Shown here one piece after another: positions 12,301 through 27,300 of a stretch of 64,000 nt of DNA; within the stretch, counting starts at the first letter, position 1; each line of letters opens with the position of its first letter. The translations under genes and the position numbers were made by a program. The notes under the pieces are model-generated. The model worked only from the letters and a program-made list of their open reading frames with translations. It did no database searches and had not been told where the DNA came from. The DNA is from Gari tellinella (Eukaryota > Mollusca > Bivalvia > Cardiida > Psammobiidae), in NCBI GenBank assembly GCA_922989275.2, contig OV277866.1:72824328-72888327 (forward strand). The letters are read 5' to 3'.

Positions 12301-15300
12301 ATGAATGGTTTTAGATATACTGTATGCTCAATGTTTGTACCATAAAAAACTTAAATTCATCAGCAAATACCTTTTCAGAATAATAGCCCACACCAGCAAC
12401 ATTTTGTATGGTCTCTTGAATCTCCTGGCTTTTGCATCTTTGATTGAAGATGTCTGGTCCTCTATCAGTTCTATATAACCATCATCATCTGTGTCATACT
12501 TGTCAAGCAGGTTCAGCAGCAGGATTTTCACATTCTGTAGAGTTAGTTCATCGCTACCCGTCAGTCGGTGAAGTATCTTGCAGATGTAGTTGTGCTTTGG
12601 TATCTTGTAATATACAGAACCGAACATTTAGTATCATATGTAAATATAGTAAAACCTCTCTAATATGTCCACTAAATTGAGTTAATTATTTAGGTGTTTA
12701 CGTTAGGTGACTGCTTGAAGCCAGGTGACAGTAAAACAGAAAGCTCCTTTAGAAGCTTTCTGTTTTACTGTCACCTTGCTTTAAGATGTCACCTGTAATT
12801 TATATAATCAATAAGCTTTTGTTTTAGTGGTCGTAATAGAGAGGTTTACCGTTTTACTGTATGAAGTCATTGAGATCTATCAGTGTTACAGGGCCATTTG
12901 AAAGGGAAAATTGAACATTTTTTTGTTTTTCTAAAACAGGTGGTTGCTTTTAAAACCCTTTACCCAATAGTCATGTATCTGGTTTTAAAGACAGATAACC
13001 ACTTAAAGACAGGCTATAGGATAAAGGAATACTACAAGGTTAAACCCTTTACCCTATAGCCTGTTTCTAGTTTTGAAAATAGATGACTACTTAATGCAGG
13101 TTGAAAGTAAAGCAGAATGCGCCTTAGGGCGCATTCTGCTTTACTTTCAGCCCGCTTTAAGCTACCACCTGCTAGAATAAAGAAGATAGTACTTATGATA
13201 CACATTCACGACTGTATAAGTTGGAACTATTTTCTTCAGCGGGGGAATAAACTGAATGCGCTAAAAGGCCCGTCTATGCGGGAAAGGGTTAACTGTACCT
13301 TCAATAAGATAATTGTCATCCAGAGCTCCAGATAAGGGGAGTATTTCAAAAGCTAAAACTTTTGTTTCTGGATTAAACCCTATGGTATTACTACTCATTA
13401 GAATCGTCTCTTCGAGACGATTCTAAAGAGTAGTAACACCATAGGATTTGGTGCTGAATTTAGAGAGAAAATGTTGGATTTGTTCAGTTTACCCCCTCTT
13501 ATCTGGAGCCCTGGTCATCTTCTGTAACTTACTATCTTATAGAGTATCTGTAAATTCTCCACTGTCAGGTACTCCTTCATCACAATACCTTGCTGCAGTA
13601 TGAGCTCTACAAACTTAACCCTGTCAGAGATCAAAGCCTCCGTCAGAACCTCATCAAGGCTTCCTAAATAAATAAAAACACAAATCTACAGTCAATACAT
13701 CCAAGCCCTTACGTAGGGGAGAAGGTCAAAGCATGTTACAATATTTCTAGAGAAAAGTGGCTGCTTATTGAATGACAAAGTAATACAGAAAGCTCAACTG
13801 GAAGCTTTTTGTATTACAATGTTCTGCTTTAAGCTGTTACTTGTCTAAAGACTTCATATTTTGAGGAATAGTTGCTATATAATTCAACATAAGCCAGAAC
13901 TGTTGCAGCTTTCTTTTAACAAAAATGACATATACCTGTGACTGATAACAGGAGAGGACTTTGTCCCTATAAAGATGTTGGACCTTACCCAATTATTTCC
14001 ATTGCAAACAGTTTGGAGACTGATCAGACCCTGGGTTACATTTTCAAAAATTGTCATTTTCAACAATCTATTACAACAAATTTAAGATTTGCCTTTTAGT
14101 TTCATACAAAAGGGAAATAATTGATGTCTCCATTACTGTATTAAACCTACCTGTGCTCCACAGGACGTCTTCTCTGAAGATTTCTTCTTGGGCTATATCA
14201 CTACGGTCCCACATGAGGGCAAGCTTCAGTTGGCTTAACCTTTGGGCCTCATCTGCCCCACTCTTGGCTGGCAAAGTATAAAGAGTTTGTTCACTCTCTG
14301 TTATTGTATCAAACATACAGTCGAACTTCGATATCTAGAACTTGGTTAACTCAAACTATTAGATAGTTTGACATATAAACTGCATTATTTCATGCTCGGT
14401 AAACCCTTTACCTGATAGCCTATTTATAGTATTAAAGATAGGTGACTAATTAAAGCAGGTTGAAAGTAAACCGGAATGCGCCTGAAGGCGCATTCTGCTT
14501 TACTTTCAGCCTGCTATAAGCTTCCATGTGCTAGAATATAGAAAATATTCCCCATAATATATATTCATGACAGATTAAATTGGAACTATTTTCTTCAGCG
14601 GAGGAATAAATGAAATTCGCTAAAAGGCGCTTCCATGGGGGAAAGGGTTAAGTCGAAGATACCCATATTTCAAAGTTAAAACGTGGCTTTAGCCACGTTT
14701 TAACTTTGAGATACGGGTATGTTCCACAAAACCGACTTCAAGTTATCAAAGTTCGACTGTAATCTTACAAGAATAATCAAGGCTGAGTTTCTAAAGGCAA
14801 TGATTATTATTGATATCGGAATAAATGGCCTGAGACTGGGCTCCAGAAAGAACCTGTTTTAACTGTATATCTTCTACATCTCCACCAAATCTTTGTTGTG
14901 ACTTCCCATTAGAATCATCTCATATTGATGGTTAGAATGTGTTCAGTGGAGAAAACGTTATTCTTTCCCAATAAACGCGTTTACGCTAAAATCATTATTT
15001 TCATTGCAAACAGTTTGGAGCCAGATCAGACGCCGGGTAACCCGGCGTTTGATCAGGCTCAAAACTGTTTGCCACTCAGCTTAAAATAAATCGTCAGAAA
15101 TGTCAAAAAGTTGCAATTTCCTACATTTCTGACGATTGCTTTTGCCTTTCGTTTGCGTTTAAACGGGAAAGAATAACGTTTTCTCCACTGAAGTCACACA
15201 TTTAGAGTTTGATGGAAACATATAGAAATTAGTATCTGAAATACCTTATCTGGAGCTCTATGAGATGCAAACTCTAGCAGTAGTATTTATACATTAATGT

Positions 15301-18300
15301 GTGACTAGATATGTAAACAAAATCAGTTGGAGAAAACCACAGCTCATCTTTTGACAGAAAAAAATTAAATTCTCTCTATGCTGGTTTTTCAAATAGACAT
15401 GACCAATATCTGACAATCAAATGATTAAATGAGAATGAACATAATCATAAATTTTGGCAAACAGTGCAGACCAAGATCAGAGGGATCATTAAGGAATCTT
15501 AAGATCTTGGTCTACACTGTTTGCAAAGGTTGAATAGAATATATATCCAGCTCCAGTACTGTGACGGTTCGAGAATTGTCCATCAATAGAAATGTGTAGT
15601 CCTGGTAAAATTATTTTGAATTAATCCTGAAGTAATGAAAACAGTGTAGACCTTGATCAGAGATTTAATACCCACTTTTTACTGTTAACCGTAAATTTCG
15701 ACAAAATATTACAAAATACAGTGAAGACCAGAGGGCTCCTATAGGAGCCCTATGATCAGGATCTACACTGTTAACAATTTCAGAGATGAATGAGTTAACA
15801 GTATACACTTGTTTCATAGGTACTGAGGGAACAGTCAAATCATTGACCCGAGGTAGCAGGGAAGACCTTGAGAACTGTTGCCCGAGGCCAACGGCCGAGG
15901 GCAACAGTTCTCAAGGTCTTCCCTGCTACCGAGGGACAATGATTCGAATGTTCCCGAAGTAAATATGAAACAAGTGATTTATTACCGGACTCTCTATTTA
16001 AGACAGATCTAGTTCCTGAATTGTACATGGCTGAATGAAAATCTAGATCTAGATCTACATGATTTGAACAACTGTATAAATTCTAGAGATTATTTATTTA
16101 TCATATCTTTATTTAATTCACTACAACAACTGAACGCACAACCACTGTATTTAGAAAAGGTTTCTCTAAAATATTCATTTTTTCAAATACGATTTGAAAT
16201 GTAATCATTTTCTTATTGACTAAAATTGATTGACACTTAGTTTCAATTGCGTCATAAATTCATAAGACATTACGTCATTTAGAATGTAACGTCATAATTT
16301 GTTTAAAAAAAGGAAAGATGCTAGATCTGCAAGCGGTTTAACATTCTTTATTCGGAGTCATTCTTAATAATACTAGAATTATCTATATGTAGCCTTTTTA
16401 GGGTATTGTTCAAGAGAGAAAACCCCGTAAAATGCTAGATCTATGTAGATCTAAGACGGGTTCCGATGCAGAAAATGTTTGCGCACCATTTTCGCGCAGG
16501 CAACAGTGCCGTGCAACAGTCGACTGTTGACCGGTCAACAGTCACCTAGCATAAGTCTGGGAATTCTTTACCAAAAAACAGTCAAAAATGCTTAATAAAC
16601 ACTTAAATAGAGAGTCAGGTAATAATATCATTTAACTCTATCTGTTTTCAATCAAACATTTTGAACTAATTGCAATCTGTCGCCATAAAAGTTAACATAT
16701 CTATACTTACATTTCAACAGAACAGACAAAATGGCTAAATCCAAATCCTCATGCTTGTTCATATTAAATACGATCATCTGAAAAAGTAACAAGGATTCAA
16801 GTTACATATTACATACATTGATACGTTCTGATGAGTTCAAACACTGAACGAAACTAGTCGACAGAAAATTATATACCTCTGCTGGAGTTTCTAAGAGTGG
16901 CAAACTATCTTTTTTACCCTTAACATATTACATACACAAGAAAAACAATGGAAAAAAGAAATATTGTCCTGTTATGTGTTATCCTAGTAGCATTGAAAGG
17001 ATCTTATACAGTGGAGAATCTGTTATTCTTTCCCAATAAACGCGTTTACGCTAAAACTATTATTTCAATCGCAAACAGTTTGGAGCCAGATCAGACGCTG
17101 GGTAACCCGGCGTCTGATCAGGCTCCTAACTGTTTGCCACCAATATAAACATGAATTATCAGAATTGTCCAAAAGTTGTTCTTTTCTACGTTTTAGTGTT
17201 TTGCGTTTGCGTACGTTTGCGTTTAAACGGGAAAGAATAACAGATTCTCCACTGTATGTTGCCTTAATTACGTTTTGCCATATTATGTACACTTTTTACC
17301 AAAATTAATCTATCTCTCATGTACCAATGATTTTGACCCATTACCCCATAAATACTCCTTTTAACTCTTCTAATTTATTTCTTCACTGAAGAAGATATTT
17401 CAAATCTATATAGTCGTGAATATGTACATGTATCTTAAGAAATATGTTCTATATTCTAGTAGATGGTAGCTTTATTAAAGCAGGCTGAAAGTAAAACAGA
17501 ATGCGCCATAAGGCGCATTCTGCTTTACTTTCAACCGGCTTTAAGTGATCACATGCCTTATAAAACTAGAAACAGGCTTTGGGGTAATGGGTTAAGGCGC
17601 ATTCTGCTTTACTTTCAACCTGCTTTAAGTGATCACTTATCTTAATACTAAAAACAGGCTACGGGGTAATGGCTGAAAGCCATAAATAAATCCCCAGCCT
17701 CTGATCTAGTCATGTGACTGGTCTGTGGGATGTGAAGATTTTGCTAATTTGTAGAACAAACATTAAGCTATTAGAATCTGAAGAAAAAAAATTCAAAACA
17801 CCAAATTTTCAGGGTATTATAACACATTGAAGATAGATGACTGTAAAATAGAGAGCTCCTTTAAGCAATTACTCCATAAACAGGCATTTTAATGCCTTTA
17901 ATTTATTCCTCCACAGAAGAAAATACATGTAGTCCCAATTTATACAGTTATTGATGTACAACAGGAGAATTATTTTATACATCCTAGCAGTGGCTATCTT
18001 AGAGTAAGTTGAAAGTAAAGCAGAATGAGCCTATAGACACATTCAGCTGTACTTTTAACCAATAAGTGGCCATCTGTCTTCAAAACTAGAAAACAGGCTA
18101 TGGAGTAAACAGTTAAGAGATTTCTGCTTTACTTTCATCTTGCTTTAAGCTGGCACCTATAGTCCAGACCATAAATGATTATTATTGTATGGCACTTATG
18201 TGGAGGAGTTGAGAGAGGCACTCTAAGGTACTTCTGTGAAGGATTAGGTTTATCCCATTACCCGATAAATACGCCTTTAAACTATTCATCCCCTTAGTGT

Positions 18301-21300
18301 TGAATATGTACAGTAAGAAATATTTTTTATATCCTAGCAGATGGTAGCTTAAAGCAGGTTGAACGTAAAGCAGAATGCGCCTGAGGGCCCATTCTGCTTT
18401 ACATTTAACCTGCTTTAAGTTGTCATCTGTCTTGAGAAGTGGATATAGGCTATGGGGTTATGGGTTAATACAGGATTGACTGTTCACTATCTCTGCCTTT
18501 AATATGTGCAAAGAACCAAATTAAACAAACCACCTACCAAATTAGAGCTCTGGCAGCAAAACTGGACAGACTCCTTAATTTGGTTTGTTTTTGCGTCAAT
18601 TTCCTCTTCCTTCCAGCTTTTACCATAGGCATCAAAGATCTTGTCCATGAGCTTCAGTTCATGTTTTTCCTTCATCTTCCGTTGATTACTATCAATACAA
18701 GAAAATCCAAATTTAATCCATTTATCTCTTTAATTTATTCCCCGGATATCCTGCATTGGATCAGAGTGAGTTAAGATGGAGTCATTGGATCACAAGACAC
18801 AGTTACAAATCTATTATTTCTTAAACATAATACTTGTTTAAAGCATTAAATAAATGTTCCTTAAGAAATGTTCTGCCTTACTTTCAGTCTGCTTCCATTT
18901 GGAATGGTACTGGAAATGCCATTTATAAGATTGTTTATTTCATTGTTAAGGATTTCGCAGCTGGTGACTTTCTTTTCTTTAGTGTATGAATAATTTGAGG
19001 CAAAAAAATGTGTATTTATGGAATAGAGGGTTAACCCTTTGAACCCTAGTCCCGCATATATGCGTCATTTGCAAACAGCTTACCTGTGAGGAGTACACTT
19101 GTCCTATGCAAACAGTGTTGACCCTGATCAGAGGGCTCCTTAAGGGACCCTCTGATCAGGGTCTTCACTGTTTGTCATAATGCCAAACATTGACAAAAAC
19201 AACCCTTAAAAGTCAGAAATTGACTAGACTAAAACGGAGACTGGAATTGTCCATTTAAAGTTTGAGGGAGTAGAGGGTTAATGTATTTCATGCACCTACC
19301 CTGTAGTTTTAGTGTGTGTGTAAGCATATGCGAGAATGTCTGCAGCACGACCAGTTCCTGCACAGACGACTACAGGGATCTTGTGTTGTAGAGAAGACTT
19401 GGCATCATTGATACAGTCTACCCCTCCCTCCACCACGACCAGCACCACCGGTATACCAAGACCTCCCTCTGTGAAACAATTAAACCAAAACTTCAAGTAC
19501 AGTCCAACTTCGATATCTCGAAATCGCTTAACTTGAAGTATCCGATAGTTCGACTCATGAACTGCATTATTTCATGCTCAGGTAAGTTGAACATACCCAT
19601 ATTTTAAAGTTAAAACGTGGCTAAGCCACGTTTTAACTTTAAAATACGGGTATGTTCGATTTAACCGAGTTCGAGATATCGAAGTTCGACTGTACATGCA
19701 CATAAAATGGATATGTCTTGGATATTCTAAAATAACATCCAACAGCTGAATTCCAATACATCTAACACAGTGAAATAGAACATATCAATACAAACAGCCA
19801 GGAGAGAAGTGAAAGCAAAATAAATCTGCAATGTTATGCAAAAATAAACTTAAGATGAATAAACTATTCATAGTTTAACTATTTTTCTCCATAGCCTTCA
19901 GTGAAACACATCAATACCCAACTAGTACTGCATATCTAGTACCTCTGTGTTCAAGTCTGTGGCTGCTTAACCCCTTACCCCATAAATACACCTTTTTACG
20001 CCTTTAATTTATTTCTCTACAGTGGAAAATAGTTCCCATTTATACAGTTATGAATATGTACCATAAGAATTATTTCTATATTCTAGCAGATTGAAGCTTA
20101 AAGCAGTCTGAAAGTAAAGCAGAATGCGCCTTAAGGCGCATTCTGCTTTAATTTCAACCTGCTTTAAGTGGTCACCTGTCTTCAAAAGTAGAAACAGGCT
20201 ATGGGGTAATGGTGAAATTTAAGCAGAATGCTTCTATAATAGTTTTCTGCTTTTCTTTCATTTAAACTTATACTACCACCTTTAATTTACACCATTATAT
20301 AAATATTTATTTAAAAACTTCACACAGGATAGAAGACCAGAATGTGTGTAAGCCTGTTTTAAGCTACAATCCACTGGAAAATAGAAAATCTTTCTTATGC
20401 TACATAACCATGACTGTATCAACTGGAACTATTTTGTTCAGTGAAGTAATAAATCAATGGCATAAAAATGTGTATCTATGGAGTAAGGGATTCAAACTTA
20501 CAGTAAGCACGGGAACTGTGCGTGATAAAAAGAGATGTTTGTAAGTTTACCTGCTTTAGGTTGTGATATTTTCTGTTCCAACTTGGACCTTACTGCTGCT
20601 ACTCCTCCATATCTGATTCTGTAACCATCATCCACGAATATGAAGTGGGTGTGGTCTGGATTTAAAGGCACAGCTGAGTCGTGCAGAATCACATTGCTGG
20701 TGCGGAAGTTGGCATTGAATTTACCCTTTGAAACAAAAATGTAGCATGTGAGCATTTGTATATAACAAAAATAGGTAATCATGTGCAATAAAACTAATAA
20801 CTAAAGCTGCCAGATAACAGATATCTCCGGATATGGGCTTCTTTAATTCTTTCCTCGATCATAAAAACTGAAAATAACCTATAACCAACTGTGATTAAGG
20901 CAGGTATCTACTTAATCCATTACCCAAAAGTCTGTTTTATAGATAGGTGGTCATTTATATCAGGTTGTAAGTAAAGTAGAATGCGTCTTACGATCCATTT
21001 TGCTTCACTTTTAACCTGTTTTAAGCTACTAATAGCAAGGATATAGAATATATTTCTAATGGAACATATTCATGTCTGTATAAAGTAGAACTATTTTCTT
21101 AGGATATAACAAGAGCTGTCGGAGAACAGCAAAGCTCGCCTAATGAAACCTTTCTTAAATAGGTAACTATCAATAGAAAAGTGTATCAGTAGATTCATAT
21201 TCAAGCCACAGGAAACCTCCATTCAAAATATCAACTTCCTAATGCAAATATATCATGTAGTATAAGTGCATTCCAACACTTACTCCATAACTAACTTTGA

Positions 21301-24300
21301 AAATTCAGTCCAAAAACTTTTTTTTAAATTAACAACGCAAAATCAATGTTCAACCCACAGGGCACCTCCATTCCAAATATCAGCTTCTTGATACAAATAT
21401 TTCATGTAGTATTAGAGCATCACAACACTTACCCCAAAACTTTAACCATGAGAAATCAGCCGAAAAACCTAAGTCCACAAAAGGTGTAATTTTGACTAAA
21501 TTTAATTTTTTTCTTAAATTTTAACTACGCAACATCAATGTTCAACCCACAGGGCACCCCCAATCCAAATATCAGCTTCTTAATACAAATATTTCATGTA
21601 GTATTAGTGCATCACAACACTTACCCAAAAACTTTAACCATGAGAAATCAGCCGAAAAACCTAAGTCCACAAAAGGTGTAATTTTGACTAAATTTAAACT
21701 TTTTTTCAAATTTAAACTACGCAACATCAATGTTCAACCCACAGGGCACCTCCATTCCAAATATCAGCTTCCTATTATAAATATTTCATGTAGTATTAGT
21801 GCATCACAACACTTACCCCAAAACTTTAACCATGAGAAATCAGCCGAAAAACCTAAGTCCACAAAAGGTGTAATTTTGACTAAATTTAAACTTTTTTTCA
21901 AATTTTAACTGTGCAGCATCAATGTTCAACCCACAGGGCACCTCCAATCCAAATATCAACTTCCTATTATAAATATTTCATGTAGTATTAGTGCATTACA
22001 ACACTTACCCCAAAACTTTAACCATGAGAAATCAGCCGAAAAATCTAAGTCCACAAAAGGTAAAATTTTGACTAAATTTAAACTTTTTTAAAATTTTAAC
22101 TACAAAACATCAATGTTCAACCCACTGGGCACCTCCAATCCAAATATCAGTACCTAATGCAAATATTCTATGATGTATTAGTGCATTACAACACTTACCC
22201 CAAAACTTTAACCATGAAAAACCGACGCCGACGCCGGGGTGATTCCATAAGCCCCCCCATTCTCCGAATAGGCGAGCTAAAAAGGAGTATCTATGGAGTA
22301 ATGGGTTATGCACCATTTACACAGACGGTCTGGCTTAAATCAATACCTAATCAGTCTAATTATTTTACATCTCTCACTGCTTTAATCGGTTTTCATAAGT
22401 GATCAAATTTCAGGCTTTCAGTGTAAATGAATGATGATGAATAATTGTTCAATTGGTAAAAAAACATAGGTTGCTGGTAGGTGACCAACAGCAGCTTAAT
22501 CGGGTTAGACCGGCTACCAATTGGCGACTCATGAAATCAGATTGGCCACCGAATAAAAGCACCCCAGCAACCAATCAATAACTAATTGAACTGCCATTAA
22601 CACCCGATGAAATCCCATGTTTTAATTCTCAGCTTTATTCATTGGTCGTTAGTATCAGTTCATCGGTGCTTTATCGGCGGCTTATCGGTGATATTGGTAG
22701 TAGACAGGATGTCAATCGGCTCTTTGTAGAATAAAGTTTCACCGAACGGGTTTAAGCAGGTTTAAAATGCCCAAACGATGATTTTTCTCCTTCAGATTTC
22801 CTCTTTACCCAATAGCGATTGATAGGTGGAGAACAGGTGGCCAATAGGTGATGTCTGTGGTAAATAGGTTTTCATCGGTCCCCTCCCTAGTTTGGCTAAA
22901 AGATCTAACGATCTATCATTGATGGCTCTGTGTAAAGGGGGTGTTAAAGCATGAGTAAGTAAAGGCATCCTAAGGCAGTTCAGAGGAAATGGTCATGTTG
23001 ATACAGGCAATGATTGCAACAAAATCCATCTTAACCCTTAGCCCGCCAAAGAAATTGTCGTCTGCTATATTTCTAGTCTGCTTCAAGTTTCAAAGTGCTT
23101 CAAAGTTGCTCAAAATAACTGAAAATGTTGTCCGAGTGTCAAACAGCTTGGATCCGGATGAGACGCCGAGTTACTCGGCGTCTCATCCGGATCCAAGCTG
23201 TTTGCATATGGAGCTATAGTCGTGACTGGCAGGCTAAGGGTTAATATGAAACGGGTGAAGTTTCTGGGAAAACAGATACAGGGAGAGAATGGTACATGTA
23301 TATTCTAAACAGCAAAGCTAGTACAGGTATTCTTTCCCATTTAACCAAATGCAATGTAATAAATTATAGAATTTAACATGTTCTTGAAATGTGGATTATT
23401 TATTAGTCTGAGTGGGTTACCTATCATCTCATCTTGCTCCAAACTGATTCAATAGCCTGAATTGCTTTAGCACAGGCACGTTTATTTGTATAGAATAACA
23501 TCATGTCCACTGTATAAGATTCCTCTTGGCCAGTTAAAACACCCACTGGGTCCAAGATTATGTGACTCAGTGCAATTTGCGGTCTTTTTCTAGTTATAAT
23601 ATTCGGCTCGGGATTTAGTACGATAGTTCCCGTTGTCATTAAAAGTTACATTCAATCAGTTGTCAGCTATTGAGAAGGTTCATCTTGTTATTCAAAATAC
23701 CTTGCTTTATTAATTTAAGATTAGGATCAAATCGAAGATATCGTTAGGTAAGATGTTTATTGTTATCATTGGCTAGTTATTTCCTCAGGTGTATTGGTTT
23801 TTATCGATATTTAGGCTGAAATTAGAAGAGACGTACTTTCGGTTTATTCACGCCATTTCTATTCTTTGTTCAAAATTACTTTCGACTGTCATAGATGATA
23901 ACTTGTTTATTCACTTTACAAACAGCATGTTAATAATGTTCATTATTACAGAATTCACCTGCAACACAGAGAGATTGGATTAGAGCGAGAGTTCATGATA
24001 CCAGATATCTTGGTGAGTTGTAAATGTATTGTGCCACTGTACCATTGTTTTATTTAGGTTTTTGTTAATGCCTTAAGCATTGTTTTTATTTAACTAAGAT
24101 ATCTACATGTACCCATAATATTTTAATAGAGCCACTGGTAAGACATGTAAGCATAAGTATAATTGTATGTTTTGAAACCATGTTTATATAGGGAACCGTT
24201 GTTGTCAGGACAACTGTTTAAATATTTGTTTGTTTCATATTTCAGAACGTTGTTTGGCTTACCACGCTGTGAGTGGTGGGATACACCAGTTATCTGAAAC

Positions 24301-27300
24301 TTACATTGTAAATTGGTGAAATAAAAGAACAGAACTCTTCAGGACCAGTTTTTCATTACCGACCCGAAGGTTTAAAATTATAAAGAGTTTAAATTCAGTC
24401 TTAGATCCTTCTCAAGCATTTGATTGGTCCGATTTTAGTTTTAACCTTGGAACCTGAACAAAATACTAAGATTCACCTACCTGGCTATCATGACTTTCCA
24501 GCAGTTTCCTGTTCTTCACATAGCCCCATGGAGCTATCCCTATACACCTTAGTACATGGGCCATTCTGTCGTTGTCCCAGCAGAACGACTGGCCCTGTCT
24601 TACTGCCTGACCCACACCCTTCATCACACCCATATTGAATCCTGATGATATCAGCCACGCTGAGGTGGTCTTGGCTGCCTGAAAACATAGTGGACAAATT
24701 GCTAGAATGTAAAGTGAAACATGAGTAGGGCAGCACCACATTTAAATCAGTATTAACCCGTTATCCCATAAATATGCCTTTTTATGCATTTTATTTCTTC
24801 CTTCGTTGAAGAAAATACTTCCACTTTATACAGTCATGAACATGAACTATAAGAAATATTTTCTATTTACTAGCAGACTATAGCTTTAAGCAGGCTGGAG
24901 GTAAAGCAGAATGTGCCTTAAGGCACATTCTGCTTTACTTTCAACTTGCTTTAAGTGGTCACCTGTTTTTCAAAACTAGAAACATGCTACGGGGTTATGG
25001 GTTAAGGGACCATAAGAAATAAATCACCAAAATATTTATAGTATACACTATAGGTAGTGGTTTAATGCAGGATAAAAGTAATGCAAACAGCTCCTATAGG
25101 AACCTTCTACATTTTTTTGCAATCCATTAAGTTTTCTATTCTCTTGAAATATCATCAGGCATCTTGATTCAGTGGTCGTTTAACACAGCTGTTTTAAAAT
25201 AATACAAATCTCCAGTCTTATTACAAAGGTGACAGCTTTATACAGGGCAAAAGTAATGCAGAAAGCTTCTAACATTTGTCCTGCATTCAACAATTAACTG
25301 GCTTTAAAGATTATCATGTTTCCAATAGTGAGTGGCCTGTTAATGATACATTTCAAGATGTACAGTACATAATTTTATTCAACAACACACAAAATATATA
25401 TTGGTACTGATTTCAGCATAATGAAGGATCTTTCTGCATTACCTTTTTGTCAGGCATTAACCCTTTCCCACATAGCATATCTCTAGTATTGAATGTAGGT
25501 GTCCACTTAAAACAGGTTGAAAGTAAAGCAGAATGCGCTTTAAGCGCATTCTGCTTTACTTTCAGCCTGCTTTAAGCTATCATCTGGTAGAATATAGAAA
25601 ATATTTTGTATTATACATATTTATGAATGTATAAATTGGAACTATTTTCTTCAGGGCAAGAATAAACTGAATGCGCTAAAAGGCGCTTCTATGGGGGAAA
25701 GGGTTAAGCAGCGGTCTGTGTTAACCCTTTACCTTATAGCCTGTTTCAAGTATTGAACATAGGTGACCACTTAAAGCAGGTTGAAAGTAAAGCAGAATGC
25801 GCCCTAAGGCGCATTCTGCTTTACTTTCAGCCTGCTTTAAGCTACCATGTGCAAGGATATAGCAGATATTTCTTATGGTTCATGACTATATAAATTGGAA
25901 CTATTTTCTTTAGTGGATGAAAACATTAAATGCGCTAAAAGGCGCTTCTATTGGGGAAAGGGTTAAAATAAAATTGCCATGTTTCTTGTTGAGTAGCAAT
26001 GAAAACAGGCTTTACTGTACATAATTCCCTTTACTCAGAAACAGATTTCGGACATTCATACCTTTATAAGACCAATGGAGAATGTATCTCTCATCCTGCC
26101 GTCCAGTTTGAAATTCTTGGCGCCACCAACTACAGATATGACAAGGTTGGGTTTCTCTGGTTCCATGATTTTCCAGTAGTTTACCATCAGCTCTATGAGA
26201 TTGTCCACCGAGTCCTCGTCACACATACGGATATACTGTGCACAAAAAGGTAAGTCACGTATACAAATCCTATACATATACAACAGTGCTCCAGATAAAA
26301 TGGGAGTAAAACTGAACAAATCCAATAGTTTCTCACTCATTTCTGCAACAAATCCTATGGTGTCACTACTCATTAGAATCACCTCAAAGAGACGATTCTA
26401 ATGAGTAGTAACACCATAGGGTTTGATTGAGAAATAAAGATTTTAGTTTTTGAAATACCCCTCTTATCTGGAGCTCTGATACAAGGTTTCAGGTGACTAC
26501 TAAAACCACTGTTCAGAAACCAAATTTCAGGTCCTCATTGTCAACTGAATACATACCCGTATAAAGGTCAAAGGTAGACGGTTTTTTCTATCATATTGTT
26601 TTATTCAAACTGCAGAAGCTTTTATGAACAAAGTTCTACCTGAATGTCTTCCTTTTTTACTCTACAACATAGAATATTTATAAATTTCCCCACATAGGAT
26701 TTGATATGGACAGTTAATATGTTTAAATTGTTTAATGTGGGCTTTTACTGTTTAATTTATTTTTGCAAAATCAACATTGTTGTAAATTGAAATGTAGAAA
26801 TTTGATTGTTAAAAGGAGTTTTTTTTTTAATGTATAACAGATTTTCACAAAATCAACATCCATTTGTCAATTGAAATGAAACATTCTAATACAGCTAACC
26901 ACTTATAAACAGATACATCAGAACAATGCTTTATAGGCCTACAGCAGAGTTGTAGATAAGCAGAGTATCCGAGTACTTACACAATAGAAATTGGTGAAAT
27001 ACCCAATTATTTCAAAACTAATGGGTGACAGTACTCAACAAAAGCAAAAGGAAACCCAATTATTTGAAAGCAATTGCTTAAAAACAAACGAATACTCAAT
27101 TGCTTTTTAATTTCATCGGGATATCAACTGATCTTTTACTTTAGTCCAATGTGTGTAAACAAAAGTTGCATATAGAACTATGTAAGGTAAACACTGAAAA
27201 TCATTTTAGACACTTAACAACAATACCCTGAATGCACTGTTGAAAGGACAAGGATAGGAAATCCAAGTTTATTTTCCTACTGATACCCAATTATATTACA

